Source of the DNA: Kordia sp965283645
Lineage (GTDB): Bacteria > Bacteroidota > Bacteroidia > Flavobacteriales > Flavobacteriaceae
NCBI RefSeq assembly: GCF_965283645.1
Contig: NZ_CBDIPG010000001.1
Location: forward strand, 62,001 to 126,000
Direction of reading: 5' to 3'
DNA: 64,000 bases
In this document: positions 35,722 through 43,910 of the stretch, piece by piece
Layout: every line of letters begins with the position of its first letter
Numbering within the stretch: the first letter of the stretch is position 1
Made by a program: the position numbers and the translations under genes
The notes under the pieces: model-generated
What the model was told of the DNA's origin: nothing
The model's input: the letters and a program-made list of their open reading frames with translations, nothing else
The model's database searches: none

Positions 35722-36279
35722 TTATGTTGATGAATTTTGCTGTTCTTGTTCTTTGCGCCTATACTCTTCTAATTCAGCTTCAATTTTCTTTAGATCTATT
35801 CCATTAACTAGTTTGTCAAATAGTTTAGCCCTAATCAAATAAACTATAGGAATGATTATCATCATAATAGGAATCACATAATAGATTTCAATTTCATCAA
35901 TATATGTATCTCTGTAGAAAGATGAATATAATTGAAAGGAAAACATAGCTATTGGTATTAATATTATATGATACCACCAATTTTTACATGTTAAAAACCA
36001 AATAATAACTAATATTAAAGGTATAATTTTACCCATGTATACCCACATGGCAGTTCTAACATCTTCATAATAATTACTTGTAATTTCAAAATAGTCATTT
36101 CTCCAAATCTGTTCACTGGGTAAGCTTTCGTATAATTGAAATATATATGGTGTAATAGCAATTATTATAACAACAATAGTGTCTCTTATTATTGCTTTAT
36201 TAATTAGATTGCGGCGGAGCCTTGATTTTATCTTTTCTGATTCCTTCTTCTGTTTGGTATGGGTTGTCTTCGTCTGCAA
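35722..36279 (-). CDS. Four-helix membrane protein, cassette copy 3
   Basis: About 185 residues. It has the same helices and the conserved FLTCKNWWYHIILIPIAM, YVIPIMMIIIPIVYLIR and KLVNGIDLKKIEAELEEY blocks as the other two copies. Unlike them it has no ATG at the aligned start position: the base pair of the ATG in copies 1 and 2 is ACG here. TTG at 36279 is my tentative start; TTG 36303 is the limit of the open frame. The frame overlaps the lipoprotein gene 36200-36355. Start uncertain, gene itself well supported by paralogy. Confidence 0.72.
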   Translation of the reverse strand: MQTKTTHTKQKKESEKIKSRLRRNLINKAIIRDTIVVIIIAITPYIFQLYESLPSEQIWRNDYFEITSNYYEDVRTAMWVYMGKIIPLILVIIWFLTCKNWWYHIILIPIAMFSFQLYSSFYRDTYIDEIEIYYVIPIMMIIIPIVYLIRAKLFDKLVNGIDLKKIEAELEEYRRKEQEQQNSST

Positions 36280-36355
36280 TGCTATCTGGGTTACAAGACA
36301 CAAATGTTACTGATGCAAATACTACTGCTGCGAATACATAATTTCTTAATTTCAT
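36200..36355 (-). CDS. Small lipoprotein, cassette copy 3
   Basis: 51 residues from ATG 36355 to TAA 36200. The signal peptide differs from copies 1 and 2 (MKLRNYVFAAVVFASVTF) but the lipobox VSC at 19-21 and NPDSIADEDNPY are the same; the end, QTEEGIRKDKIKAPPQ, looks like the less altered family form. Copies 1 and 2 are more like each other, so copy 3 may be the older one, next to tsaE. Confidence 0.75.
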   Translation of the reverse strand: MKLRNYVFAAVVFASVTFVSCNPDSIADEDNPYQTEEGIRKDKIKAPPQSN

Positions 36356-36385
36356 TTTGTTTTAGGTTTTAGTTTTACGATGATG

Positions 36386-36450
36386 CAAACTTATCCATTT
36401 AAACAATTGGTTTTTAGGAAATTACCATATTTTATTTTCTACGTATTTTT
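36386..36450 (-). promoter_or_regulatory. Upstream region of cassette 3 with -7 box and TTCTACGTA element
   Basis: TAAGTTTG on the minus strand (36386-36393), 31 bp before the ATG. TTTTCTACGTATTTTT at 36435-36450 repeats the arm of the inverted repeat seen before copy 2. Confidence 0.4.
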
Positions 36451-36571
36451 ACCAGTTTTTCTCTTTTTAAGTATCTATAAGAATTTTCATTCAATATACT
36501 ACAAAAGTCATTTGTTTGTCAGTCTTTATGGTTTATTTTTAGGTTATAGTTCTTAGTTTTCGCTAAAGTGT

Positions 36572-36979
36572 TCAATTTTTTAGACGAATAGATCGTAATT
36601 GTTCGTTGATTTTTTCAATAGTAACCTCCGTAATATCGTTAGGTAATAGATTTTTAATGCGTTCAGGCCATTCTATAAAGCACCAAGCATCACTATATAA
36701 GTAATCTTCAATGCCAATATCATAGGCTTCAACCTCGTCTTCTATTCGATAACAATCAAAGTGATATACGATATCGTTTGGTGTGCGATACTCGTTTACA
36801 ATTGAAAATGTTGGACTATTAGTCAGTTCATGTACACCTAATTGCTTTGCCAAAACTTTAATGAGTGTCGTTTTTCCAACACCCATTTCACCGTGAAAAG
36901 CAATAATTTTGTGCTTTGATTGCGCTAAAATAGCTGTCGCTATTTCATCAATTTGAGTGAGATTAAATTCCTTTTGCAC
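36572..36979 (-). CDS. tsaE: tRNA threonylcarbamoyladenosine biosynthesis ATPase TsaE
   Basis: 135 residues. Walker A loop HGEMGVGKTTLIKVLAKQLG at about residues 29-48, followed by TNSPTFSIVNEY, FDCYRIE and W-containing FIEWPERIKNLLP, all signatures of TsaE (YjeE). It helps TsaB/TsaD make the t6A modification of ANN-decoding tRNAs. It lies downstream of porX on the same strand (89 bp), a common flavobacterial order. Confidence 0.95.
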   Translation of the reverse strand: MQKEFNLTQIDEIATAILAQSKHKIIAFHGEMGVGKTTLIKVLAKQLGVHELTNSPTFSIVNEYRTPNDIVYHFDCYRIEDEVEAYDIGIEDYLYSDAWCFIEWPERIKNLLPNDITEVTIEKINEQLRSIRLKN

Positions 36980-37068
36980 AAGTATTTCATTTTTTAGGCG
37001 TCCCCCAAATTTAAATAAAATTTCTCTAATTCCTTGTAAAATCTATTATCGAGCTTACTTTTATGACG

Positions 37069-38616
37069 TTATCTTGGCGATAAAACAGCAAATGGGATAA
37101 TCATTTCTTCCAACGAAACACCACCATGTTGGTAGGTATTTCTGTAATAACTTACGTAATGATTATAGTTATTTGGATACGCAAAAAATAAATCTGTCTT
37201 TGCAAAAATGAATGAACTGCTCATGTTAATTACTGGCAAATGTATATTTTTCGGATCTTTAGCCGCCAATACATCTTTTTGTTCATAGGTTAAACTTCGT
37301 CCCGTTTTGTAACGTAAATTCAAACTGGTGTTTTTGTCTCCAACAACTTTGGAAGGATGCTTTACGTTTATTGTTCCATGATCAGTTGTGATAATTAGTT
37401 TAAAACCTAAACGTTGCGATTGTTGTATAATATCTAACAACGGAGAATTTTTGAACCAACTTTGCGTTAACGAACGATACGCTTTATCATCTGAAGCCAA
37501 CTCTTTTACAACATCCATTTCGGTTTTAGCATGTGAGAGCATGTCTACGAAATTATAAACAACAACGGTTAAGTCATTATCTTTTTGCGATTTAAAGTTA
37601 TCTGCAAGCTTCCTACCGCCTTTTAAACTTGTAATTTTATGATATTCATGTTTGATGTTTAATCCTAAACGCTTTAATTGTGCTTTTAAGAAATCATTTT
37701 CATGTAAATTTTTCCCGCCTTCATCAGTATCATTCTTCCAATATTCTGGATGTAATTTTTCCATGTCAGATGGCATTAAACCTGAAAATATAGCATTTCT
37801 AGCGTATTGTGTCGCCGTTGGTAAAATACTCACAAACGGAACTTCTTTTTCTTTTTTGTAATGTGTATTTACAATAGGTTCAAACGCTTTCCATTGATCG
37901 TATCGTAAATTATCTACCACAACTAATAAAGTTGGTTGTGCTTTACTGATTTCTGGAGCTACCAATTCTCTAAACAAAGTATGCGACATTATTGGCGCTT
38001 CTTCGTTTCCAAACCAATCTGGATAATTACGATCAATAAATTTTCCAAACTGAACATTGGCTTCATGTTTCTGAGATTCCAGAATTTCAAACATTCCAGT
38101 ATCTTCAATATCTTCCAATTGCAATTCCCAATAAATCAATTTTTGATACAACTCAATCCATTCTTCAATGGTATTTACCATGGCCATATCCATAGCAATC
38201 TTTCTGAATTCTTGCTGATAATTAGAAGTTGTCTTCTCAGAAATCAAACGCGAATGGTCTAAATTTTTCTTCAAACTCAATAAAATCTGATTCGGATTTA
38301 CAGGTTTTATCAAATAATCTGCAATCTTAGAGCCAATGGCTTCTTCCATAATATATTCTTCTTCACTCTTTGTAATCATTACAACAGGAAGATTATTTTG
38401 CTTTGCTTTTAACTCCGAAAGTGTTTCAATTCCTGTTAAGCCAGGCATGTTTTCATCTAAAAAAACAATATCAAAATTGTGTTCGTCAATCAATTCAATT
38501 GCCTCTGTACCGCTTGTACATTTGGTAACTTCATAATTTTTCTTCTCTAAAAAGAGAATGTGAGGTTTTAATAAATCAATTTCATCATCAACCCAAAGAA
38601 TCTTGAATGCACTCAT
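37069..38616 (-). CDS. porX: Type IX secretion response regulator PorX (receiver plus PglZ phosphatase domain)
   Basis: 515 residues. Receiver domain 1-120 with acidic pair D10/D11, phosphorylation site Asp54 in FLDENMPG, T82 and K104 (LIKPVNP). A helical linker (about 125-200) leads to a PglZ/alkaline phosphatase-like domain with VVVDNLRYDQWKAF, TQYARNAIFSGL and ITTDHGTINVKHP. This architecture is that of PorX, which works with PorY to control type IX secretion genes. The surface protein at 12.8-15.7 kb would be a client. It is divergent from the HD gene. Confidence 0.93.
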   Translation of the reverse strand: MSAFKILWVDDEIDLLKPHILFLEKKNYEVTKCTSGTEAIELIDEHNFDIVFLDENMPGLTGIETLSELKAKQNNLPVVMITKSEEEYIMEEAIGSKIADYLIKPVNPNQILLSLKKNLDHSRLISEKTTSNYQQEFRKIAMDMAMVNTIEEWIELYQKLIYWELQLEDIEDTGMFEILESQKHEANVQFGKFIDRNYPDWFGNEEAPIMSHTLFRELVAPEISKAQPTLLVVVDNLRYDQWKAFEPIVNTHYKKEKEVPFVSILPTATQYARNAIFSGLMPSDMEKLHPEYWKNDTDEGGKNLHENDFLKAQLKRLGLNIKHEYHKITSLKGGRKLADNFKSQKDNDLTVVVYNFVDMLSHAKTEMDVVKELASDDKAYRSLTQSWFKNSPLLDIIQQSQRLGFKLIITTDHGTINVKHPSKVVGDKNTSLNLRYKTGRSLTYEQKDVLAAKDPKNIHLPVINMSSSFIFAKTDLFFAYPNNYNHYVSYYRNTYQHGGVSLEEMIIPFAVLSPR

Positions 38617-38665
38617 GTATGTCTTTATTTAGTAAATTATTAGTAAGGTGTGTTATTAATGTACT

Positions 38666-38673
38666 TATATTTG
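38666..38673 (+). promoter_or_regulatory. TAnnTTTG -7 box upstream of the HD gene
   Basis: TATATTTG at 38666-38673, 35 bp before the TTG start. No clear -33 box. Confidence 0.35.
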
Positions 38674-38707
38674 TGCTTAGTCTAAAAAACGTATAAAAAA
38701 GTACAAG

Positions 38708-39937
38708 TTGAATACTAGAAATAAGCTTAAAATTTTAAACGACCCAATTTACGGATTTATTACAATTCCCAATCCGCTTATTTTCGATCTTATCGAACAT
38801 AAATATTTTCAGCGCTTGCGCAGAATTTCACAAATGGGCATGTCATACTTAGTATATCCTGGCGCGCACCATACACGATTTCATCATGCGTTGGGTTGTA
38901 TGCATTTAATGCAAAAAGCAATCCAAGTCCTTTGTTTTAAAGGTGTTGAAATTTCTGAAGAAGAAAAACAAGCCTTACTAATTGCTATATTATTACACGA
39001 TATTGGTCACGGGCCTTTCTCGCATGCCATGGAACATAGTATTGTAAATAGTGTGCACCATGAAGAGATTTCATTGCTACTAATGGAACAATTAAATACA
39101 GAATTTAACGGAAGTTTAACGCTTGCCATCGAAATATTTAAAGGAAATTATCCACGAAAATTCATGTATCAGCTAATTTCTGGTCAAATTGATATGGATA
39201 GAGCCGATTATTTAAAGCGTGACAGTTTTTATACAGGAGTCGCCGAAGGAAACATCAATTCGGAACGAATCATTACAATGTTAAGCGTTGTAGATGATGA
39301 ATTAGTGATTGAAGAAAAAGGAATCTATTCGGTTGAAAAATTTCTAGTTGCTCGCCGATTAATGTATTGGCAAGTATACTTACACAAAACAAGTTTAGTT
39401 GCAGAACAATTGCTAATTCGCGTATTAAAAAGAGCAAAAGAGTTAACACTGCAAGGAACAAAATTACAGGCAAGTGCTGCGTTGTCTTTTTTTATTCAGA
39501 ATGAAATTTCTATAGAAGATTTCAATTACGACGTACTAGACACATTTGCAAAGCTAGACGATTATGATATTGTAGCTGCAATGAAAGAATGGATGAATGA
39601 AGACGATTTTGTGCTCTCCAATCTTTGTAAAATGATTATCAACAGAGATTTATTACGAATCAAAATCAAAAACAAACCAATTGCCGCCAAAAAAATTAGA
39701 AATGAAACCCAAAGCTTGATAGAAAAACACAATATTTCCGAAGCTGAAGCCGCGTACTTTGTGTTTTCTGGAGAAATATCCAATCAAGCATACAAAACTA
39801 CAAGTCAGAATATAAACATTCTCATGAAGACTGGAAAAATTCAGGATGTTGTCAAAGCTTCCGACCAATTAAACCTAAAAGCACTCTCAAAACTAGTCAC
39901 GAAATATTATATATGTTATCCAAAAGATAAACTTTAG
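38708..39937 (+). CDS. HD-domain phosphohydrolase (dNTPase-like)
   Basis: 409 residues. The metal-binding histidine-aspartate set is clear: HHTRFHHALGCMHLM near residue 57 and LLHDIGHGPFSHAMEH near 95, with SGQIDMDRADYLKRDSFYTG near 160. This matches the SAMHD1/YdhJ-like dGTPase branch of the HD family. The start codon is TTG at 38708 (no ATG is close). A nucleotide-pool or RNA-related function is likely but the substrate is unknown. It precedes the lipid A operon by 24 bp. Confidence 0.9.
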   Translation: MNTRNKLKILNDPIYGFITIPNPLIFDLIEHKYFQRLRRISQMGMSYLVYPGAHHTRFHHALGCMHLMQKAIQVLCFKGVEISEEEKQALLIAILLHDIGHGPFSHAMEHSIVNSVHHEEISLLLMEQLNTEFNGSLTLAIEIFKGNYPRKFMYQLISGQIDMDRADYLKRDSFYTGVAEGNINSERIITMLSVVDDELVIEEKGIYSVEKFLVARRLMYWQVYLHKTSLVAEQLLIRVLKRAKELTLQGTKLQASAALSFFIQNEISIEDFNYDVLDTFAKLDDYDIVAAMKEWMNEDDFVLSNLCKMIINRDLLRIKIKNKPIAAKKIRNETQSLIEKHNISEAEAAYFVFSGEISNQAYKTTSQNINILMKTGKIQDVVKASDQLNLKALSKLVTKYYICYPKDKL

Positions 39938-39961
39938 TAGTTTTTTTATACTTTTGCCAGA

Positions 39962-40990
39962 ATGAAGTTTACAGCCACACAAATAGCGGGTATATTAGAA
40001 GGAGACATCGTAGGTGATCCAAATACTGAAGTATCCAAACTTTCAAAAATAGAAGAAGGCACAGAAGGTTCACTAACTTTCTTAGCAAATCCTAAATACA
40101 CACAGTACATATATAGCACGCGTGCTTCTATTACAATTGTAAATAAAGATTTTGATCCTGAAGAAGAAGTAGTCACAACGTTGATAAAGGTTGAAGATGC
40201 TTACAAGTCGTTTTCAAAGCTGTTAGAATATTACAATAAAGTGAAGCTTAACAAAATAGGAATAGAGCAACCTGCTTTTATTTCAGAATCAGCTACGTAC
40301 GGAAAAGAACTCTACTTTGGAGCGTTTTCATACATGGGCGATAATGTTACAATTGGTGATTATGTAAAAGTATATCCAAATGCTTATATTGGCGATAATG
40401 TAACTATTGGAAACAATGTAGTTATATTTGCTGGAGCTAAAATATACTCAGAATCTGTAATTGGCGACAATTGCGTAATTCATAGTGGAGCAATAGTTGG
40501 TGCAGACGGATTTGGCTTTGCGCCGAATGAAAAAGGAGAATATCAAAAAGTACCGCAAACTGGAAACGTAATTCTGGAAGCAAATGTTGATATTGGCGCC
40601 GGAACTACAATTGATAGAGCAACACTAGGTTCCACACTAATCAGAAAAGGAGTGAAGCTTGACAATCAAATTCAAATTGCGCACAATGTAGAAATTGGTA
40701 AAAATACCGTTATTGCCGCGCAAACTGGAGTTGCAGGATCTGCCAAAATTGGCGAAAATTGCATGATTGGCGGACAAGTAGGTATAGCCGGACATATCAC
40801 AATTGGCGACAATGTAAAAATTCAAGCACAATCAGGAGTTGGAAGAAATGTAAAAGATGGAGAAACATTACAAGGTTCACCAGCTTTAAATTATGGAGAT
40901 TACAACAAATCGTATGTATACTTCAAAAACTTCCCAAAAATAGTAAAGACAATCAATCAACTAGAAAAAAAAATAAACAACAATGAGTGA
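39962..40990 (+). CDS. lpxD: UDP-3-O-(3-hydroxyacyl)glucosamine N-acyltransferase LpxD
   Basis: 342 residues. N-terminal uridine-binding domain (KFTATQIAGILEGDIVGDP) and a left-handed beta helix of hexapeptide repeats (VTIGDYVKVYPNAYIGDNVT); catalytic His about 241 in QIQIAHNVEIGKNTVIAAQT. A C-terminal helical extension follows. It adds the second acyl chain in lipid A synthesis. Overlaps lpxC by 8 bp; order lpxD-lpxC/fabZ-lpxA is the usual Bacteroidetes operon. Confidence 0.96.
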   Translation: MKFTATQIAGILEGDIVGDPNTEVSKLSKIEEGTEGSLTFLANPKYTQYIYSTRASITIVNKDFDPEEEVVTTLIKVEDAYKSFSKLLEYYNKVKLNKIGIEQPAFISESATYGKELYFGAFSYMGDNVTIGDYVKVYPNAYIGDNVTIGNNVVIFAGAKIYSESVIGDNCVIHSGAIVGADGFGFAPNEKGEYQKVPQTGNVILEANVDIGAGTTIDRATLGSTLIRKGVKLDNQIQIAHNVEIGKNTVIAAQTGVAGSAKIGENCMIGGQVGIAGHITIGDNVKIQAQSGVGRNVKDGETLQGSPALNYGDYNKSYVYFKNFPKIVKTINQLEKKINNNE

Positions 40991-42404
40991 AATTATTGTT
41001 AAACAAAAAACCATAGCCAAAGAAATATCTCTAAAAGGTGTTGGGTTGCACACAGGTAAAGAAGTATTTTTAACGTTCAAACCTGCGCCAGTAAATCATG
41101 GATACGCTTTTATGCGTGTCGATTTAGAAGGAACTCCAATCATTGAAGCAGATGCAAACTACGTTGTAAACACACAGCGCGGAACAGTTTTGGAAAAAAG
41201 AGGTGTAAAAATTCAAACTTGTGAGCATGTACTTGCGGCATTAGTTGGTTTGGAAATTGACAACGTTCTCATAGAATTAAACGAATCTGAACCGCCAATT
41301 ATGGACGGTTCGGCAAAATTTTTCTTAGAAGCTTTAGAAGAAGCAGGAATTGTTGCGCAAGACAAGCCAAGAGAAGAATACATCATAAAAGATGTCATCT
41401 CATACATCGATGAAGAAACAGGAAGCGAAATCACAATCATTCCTTCTGATGAATACCAAGTGACAACAATGGTCGATTTTGGCACGAAAGTATTAGGAAC
41501 GCAAAATGCGACACTAAAACACATTTCGGACTTCAAAAATGACATTGCAAGTTCACGAACATTCAGTTTCTTACATGAACTAGAAATGTTGCTTGAACAC
41601 GGTTTAATAAAAGGTGGCGACTTAAACAATGCCATTGTATATGTAGATAAAGAACTATCTCCAGAAACAATGGACAAACTAAGAATTGCCTTTGGAAAAG
41701 ATGATATTGCGGTAAAACCGAATGGAATTCTTGACAACCTAACATTACACCATCCGAACGAAGCGGCGCGTCACAAATTACTAGACGTAATAGGTGATTT
41801 AGCCTTAGTTGGTACACGTATTCGTGGAAAAGTAATTGCCAACAAGCCAGGACACTTTGTAAATACTCAATTTGCTAAAAAACTAGCAAAAATTATCAAA
41901 ATAGAAAAGCGTAACAACGTTCCAACGTATGATTTGCACAAAACTCCGTTAATGGACATCAATCAAATCATGACAATGTTACCGCACAGACCACCATTTT
42001 TACTCATTGACAAAATATTAGAATTATCTGATCGTCATGTGGTTGGTGTGAAAAATGTGACAATGAACGAGCCATTTTTTGTAGGACACTTTCCTGGAGC
42101 ACCAGTAATGCCAGGTGTTTTACAAGTAGAAGCAATGGCGCAAACAGGAGGAATACTTGTATTAAGTACAGTTCCAGATCCAGAAAATTACCTGACATTC
42201 TTCATGAAGATTGACAAAGTAAAATTCAAGCAAAAAGTTGTCCCTGGTGATACGTTAATTTTCAAAACGGAATTAATAACTCCAATACGAAGAGGAATCT
42301 GCCACATGCGTGGATTTGCATATGCTAACGGAAAAGTTGTTGCGGAAGCAGAACTAATGGCGCAAATTGCACGAAAAAAAGAAGAAGACATAGTAAAAAA
42401 GTAA
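40983..42404 (+). CDS. Bifunctional LpxC / FabZ
   Basis: 473 residues, the fusion normal for Bacteroidetes. Residues 1 to about 305 are the zinc deacetylase LpxC: GLHTGKEV, EHVLAALVGLEIDN, and the metal motif HHPNEAARHKLLDVIGDLAL. From about residue 325 follows FabZ, a 3-hydroxyacyl-ACP dehydratase: MLPHRPPFLLIDKI and VGHFPGAPVMPGVLQVEAMA with the catalytic His. Both steps compete for 3-hydroxyacyl-ACP, so the fusion couples lipid A and fatty acid synthesis. Not an assembly artefact. Confidence 0.96.
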   Translation: MSEIIVKQKTIAKEISLKGVGLHTGKEVFLTFKPAPVNHGYAFMRVDLEGTPIIEADANYVVNTQRGTVLEKRGVKIQTCEHVLAALVGLEIDNVLIELNESEPPIMDGSAKFFLEALEEAGIVAQDKPREEYIIKDVISYIDEETGSEITIIPSDEYQVTTMVDFGTKVLGTQNATLKHISDFKNDIASSRTFSFLHELEMLLEHGLIKGGDLNNAIVYVDKELSPETMDKLRIAFGKDDIAVKPNGILDNLTLHHPNEAARHKLLDVIGDLALVGTRIRGKVIANKPGHFVNTQFAKKLAKIIKIEKRNNVPTYDLHKTPLMDINQIMTMLPHRPPFLLIDKILELSDRHVVGVKNVTMNEPFFVGHFPGAPVMPGVLQVEAMAQTGGILVLSTVPDPENYLTFFMKIDKVKFKQKVVPGDTLIFKTELITPIRRGICHMRGFAYANGKVVAEAELMAQIARKKEEDIVKK

Positions 42405-42459
42405 CACAGTAAATTACTGTGTACAGAATCTAACGAGAAGAATAACTAAAACAGAGTAG

Positions 42460-43245
42460 ATGAATCAACCTTTAGCATACGTTCATCCAGGAGCAAAAAT
42501 CGCCAAAAATGTAGTTGTAGAGCCTTTTACAACCATCCATAACAATGTGATCATTGGTGAAGGAACTTGGATCGGTTCAAATGTAACCATCATGGAAGGC
42601 GCACGAATTGGGAAAAATTGTAACATCTTTCCAGGTTCAGTAATATCAGCACCACCACAAGACTTAAAATACCAAGGAGAAGATACTATTGCAGAAATTG
42701 GCGATAATACAACCATACGTGAATGTGTAACTATCAATAAAGGTACTACAGATCGCATGAAAACTAAAATTGGTAAAAATTGCCTCATCATGGCATATTG
42801 CCACGTTGCGCACGATTGTATTGTGGGCGATAACTGTATATTTTCAAACAATAGTACATTAGCAGGACATATCACTGTTGGCGATCATGTAATCTTAGCA
42901 GGAATGACCGCTGTGCATCAATTTTGTTCCATAGGAAATCACGCATTTGTAACAGGTGGATCGTTGGTTCGAAAAGATGTTCCTCCATATGTAAAAGCGG
43001 CGCGTGAACCATTATCGTATGTCGGAATCAACTCAGTTGGTTTGCGTAGAAGAGGATTTACAACAGAAAAAATTCGCGAAATTCAAAACATCTTTAGAAT
43101 ACTATACCAAAAAAATTACAATAATACACAAGCTGCTGAAATTATTGAAGCAGAAATGGAAGCTACTACTGAGCGTGATGAAATATTACAATTCATCAAA
43201 AACTCGCACAGAGGTATCATGAAAGGATATATTGCTTCAAACTAA
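42460..43245 (+). CDS. lpxA: UDP-N-acetylglucosamine acyltransferase LpxA
   Basis: 261 residues. Left-handed beta-helix of hexapeptide repeats (IGEGTWIGSNVTIMEGARIG); catalytic His in YCHVAHDCIVGDNC, then SNNSTLAGHITVGDHVILAG and the helical C-terminal domain with GLRRRGFTTEKIREIQN. First committed step of lipid A synthesis. ATG 42460 is 55 bp after lpxC/fabZ. Confidence 0.96.
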   Translation: MNQPLAYVHPGAKIAKNVVVEPFTTIHNNVIIGEGTWIGSNVTIMEGARIGKNCNIFPGSVISAPPQDLKYQGEDTIAEIGDNTTIRECVTINKGTTDRMKTKIGKNCLIMAYCHVAHDCIVGDNCIFSNNSTLAGHITVGDHVILAGMTAVHQFCSIGNHAFVTGGSLVRKDVPPYVKAAREPLSYVGINSVGLRRRGFTTEKIREIQNIFRILYQKNYNNTQAAEIIEAEMEATTERDEILQFIKNSHRGIMKGYIASN

Positions 43246-43263
43246 AAAATAAAACTATTACCA

Positions 43264-43830
43264 ATGGCATCAACATCAGACATTAGAAAAGGATTGTGCA
43301 TTCGTTACAATCACGACATATTTAAAATCATAGAATTTTTACATGTAAAACCAGGAAAAGGTCCTGCGTTTGTGCGTACAAAATTAAAAAGTGTAACTAC
43401 AGGAAAAGTAATTGACAATACATTTTCTTCTGGACACAAAATTGAAGATGTTCGTGTAGAAACACATACTTTCCAGTATCTTTATAGTGATGGTGATACG
43501 TTTCACTTTATGAACACATCTGATTACAACCAAATCACACTTCAAAAATCGACCTTAGATGCTCCAGAATTATTAAAGGAAGGAGAAAATGTTAAAATCC
43601 TAATCAATTCGGAAGACAGTTTGCCATTATCAGTAGATATGCCAGCAAGTGTTATTTTAGAAGTAACACATACGGAGCCAGGTGTAAAGGGTAATACAGC
43701 AACAAATGCTACAAAACCTGCAACAGTGGAAACTGGTGCAAGAGTAAATGTTCCTTTATTCATCAATGAAGGAGACAAAATAAAAATAGAGACTGAAAAA
43801 GGTTCCTACATGGAACGTATAAAAGAATAA
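43264..43830 (+). CDS. efp: Elongation factor P
   Basis: 188 residues, three beta-barrel domains. The conserved tip lysine is Lys32 in KPGKGPAFVRTKLK. The C-terminal OB domain ends VPLFINEGDKIKIETEKGSY. It relieves ribosome stalling at polyproline stretches. No lysine-modifying epmA/epmB genes are nearby. It follows lpxA by 18 bp and precedes a terminator. Confidence 0.96.
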   Translation: MASTSDIRKGLCIRYNHDIFKIIEFLHVKPGKGPAFVRTKLKSVTTGKVIDNTFSSGHKIEDVRVETHTFQYLYSDGDTFHFMNTSDYNQITLQKSTLDAPELLKEGENVKILINSEDSLPLSVDMPASVILEVTHTEPGVKGNTATNATKPATVETGARVNVPLFINEGDKIKIETEKGSYMERIKE

Positions 43831-43837
43831 ATAATTT

Positions 43838-43870
43838 AAAAAGCTCAATATATAGTATTGAGCTTTTTTT
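43838..43870 (+). terminator. Rho-independent terminator after efp
   Basis: AAAAGCTCAATA pairs with TATTGAGCTTTT, followed by a long T-run. Confidence 0.85.
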
Positions 43871-43910
43871 AATTTCAACACATCTGATTTAATATCTAAA
43901 AAAACCGCAG

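Noticed and set aside
34575..36303. Programmed frameshift joining lipoprotein and membrane protein
   Set aside because: The membrane frame is +1 relative to the lipoprotein frame and no slippery site is evident; copies 1 and 2 have their own ATG, so separate translation is simpler.
40983..42404. lpxC-fabZ fusion as an assembly artefact
   Set aside because: The fusion is the normal form in Bacteroidetes.
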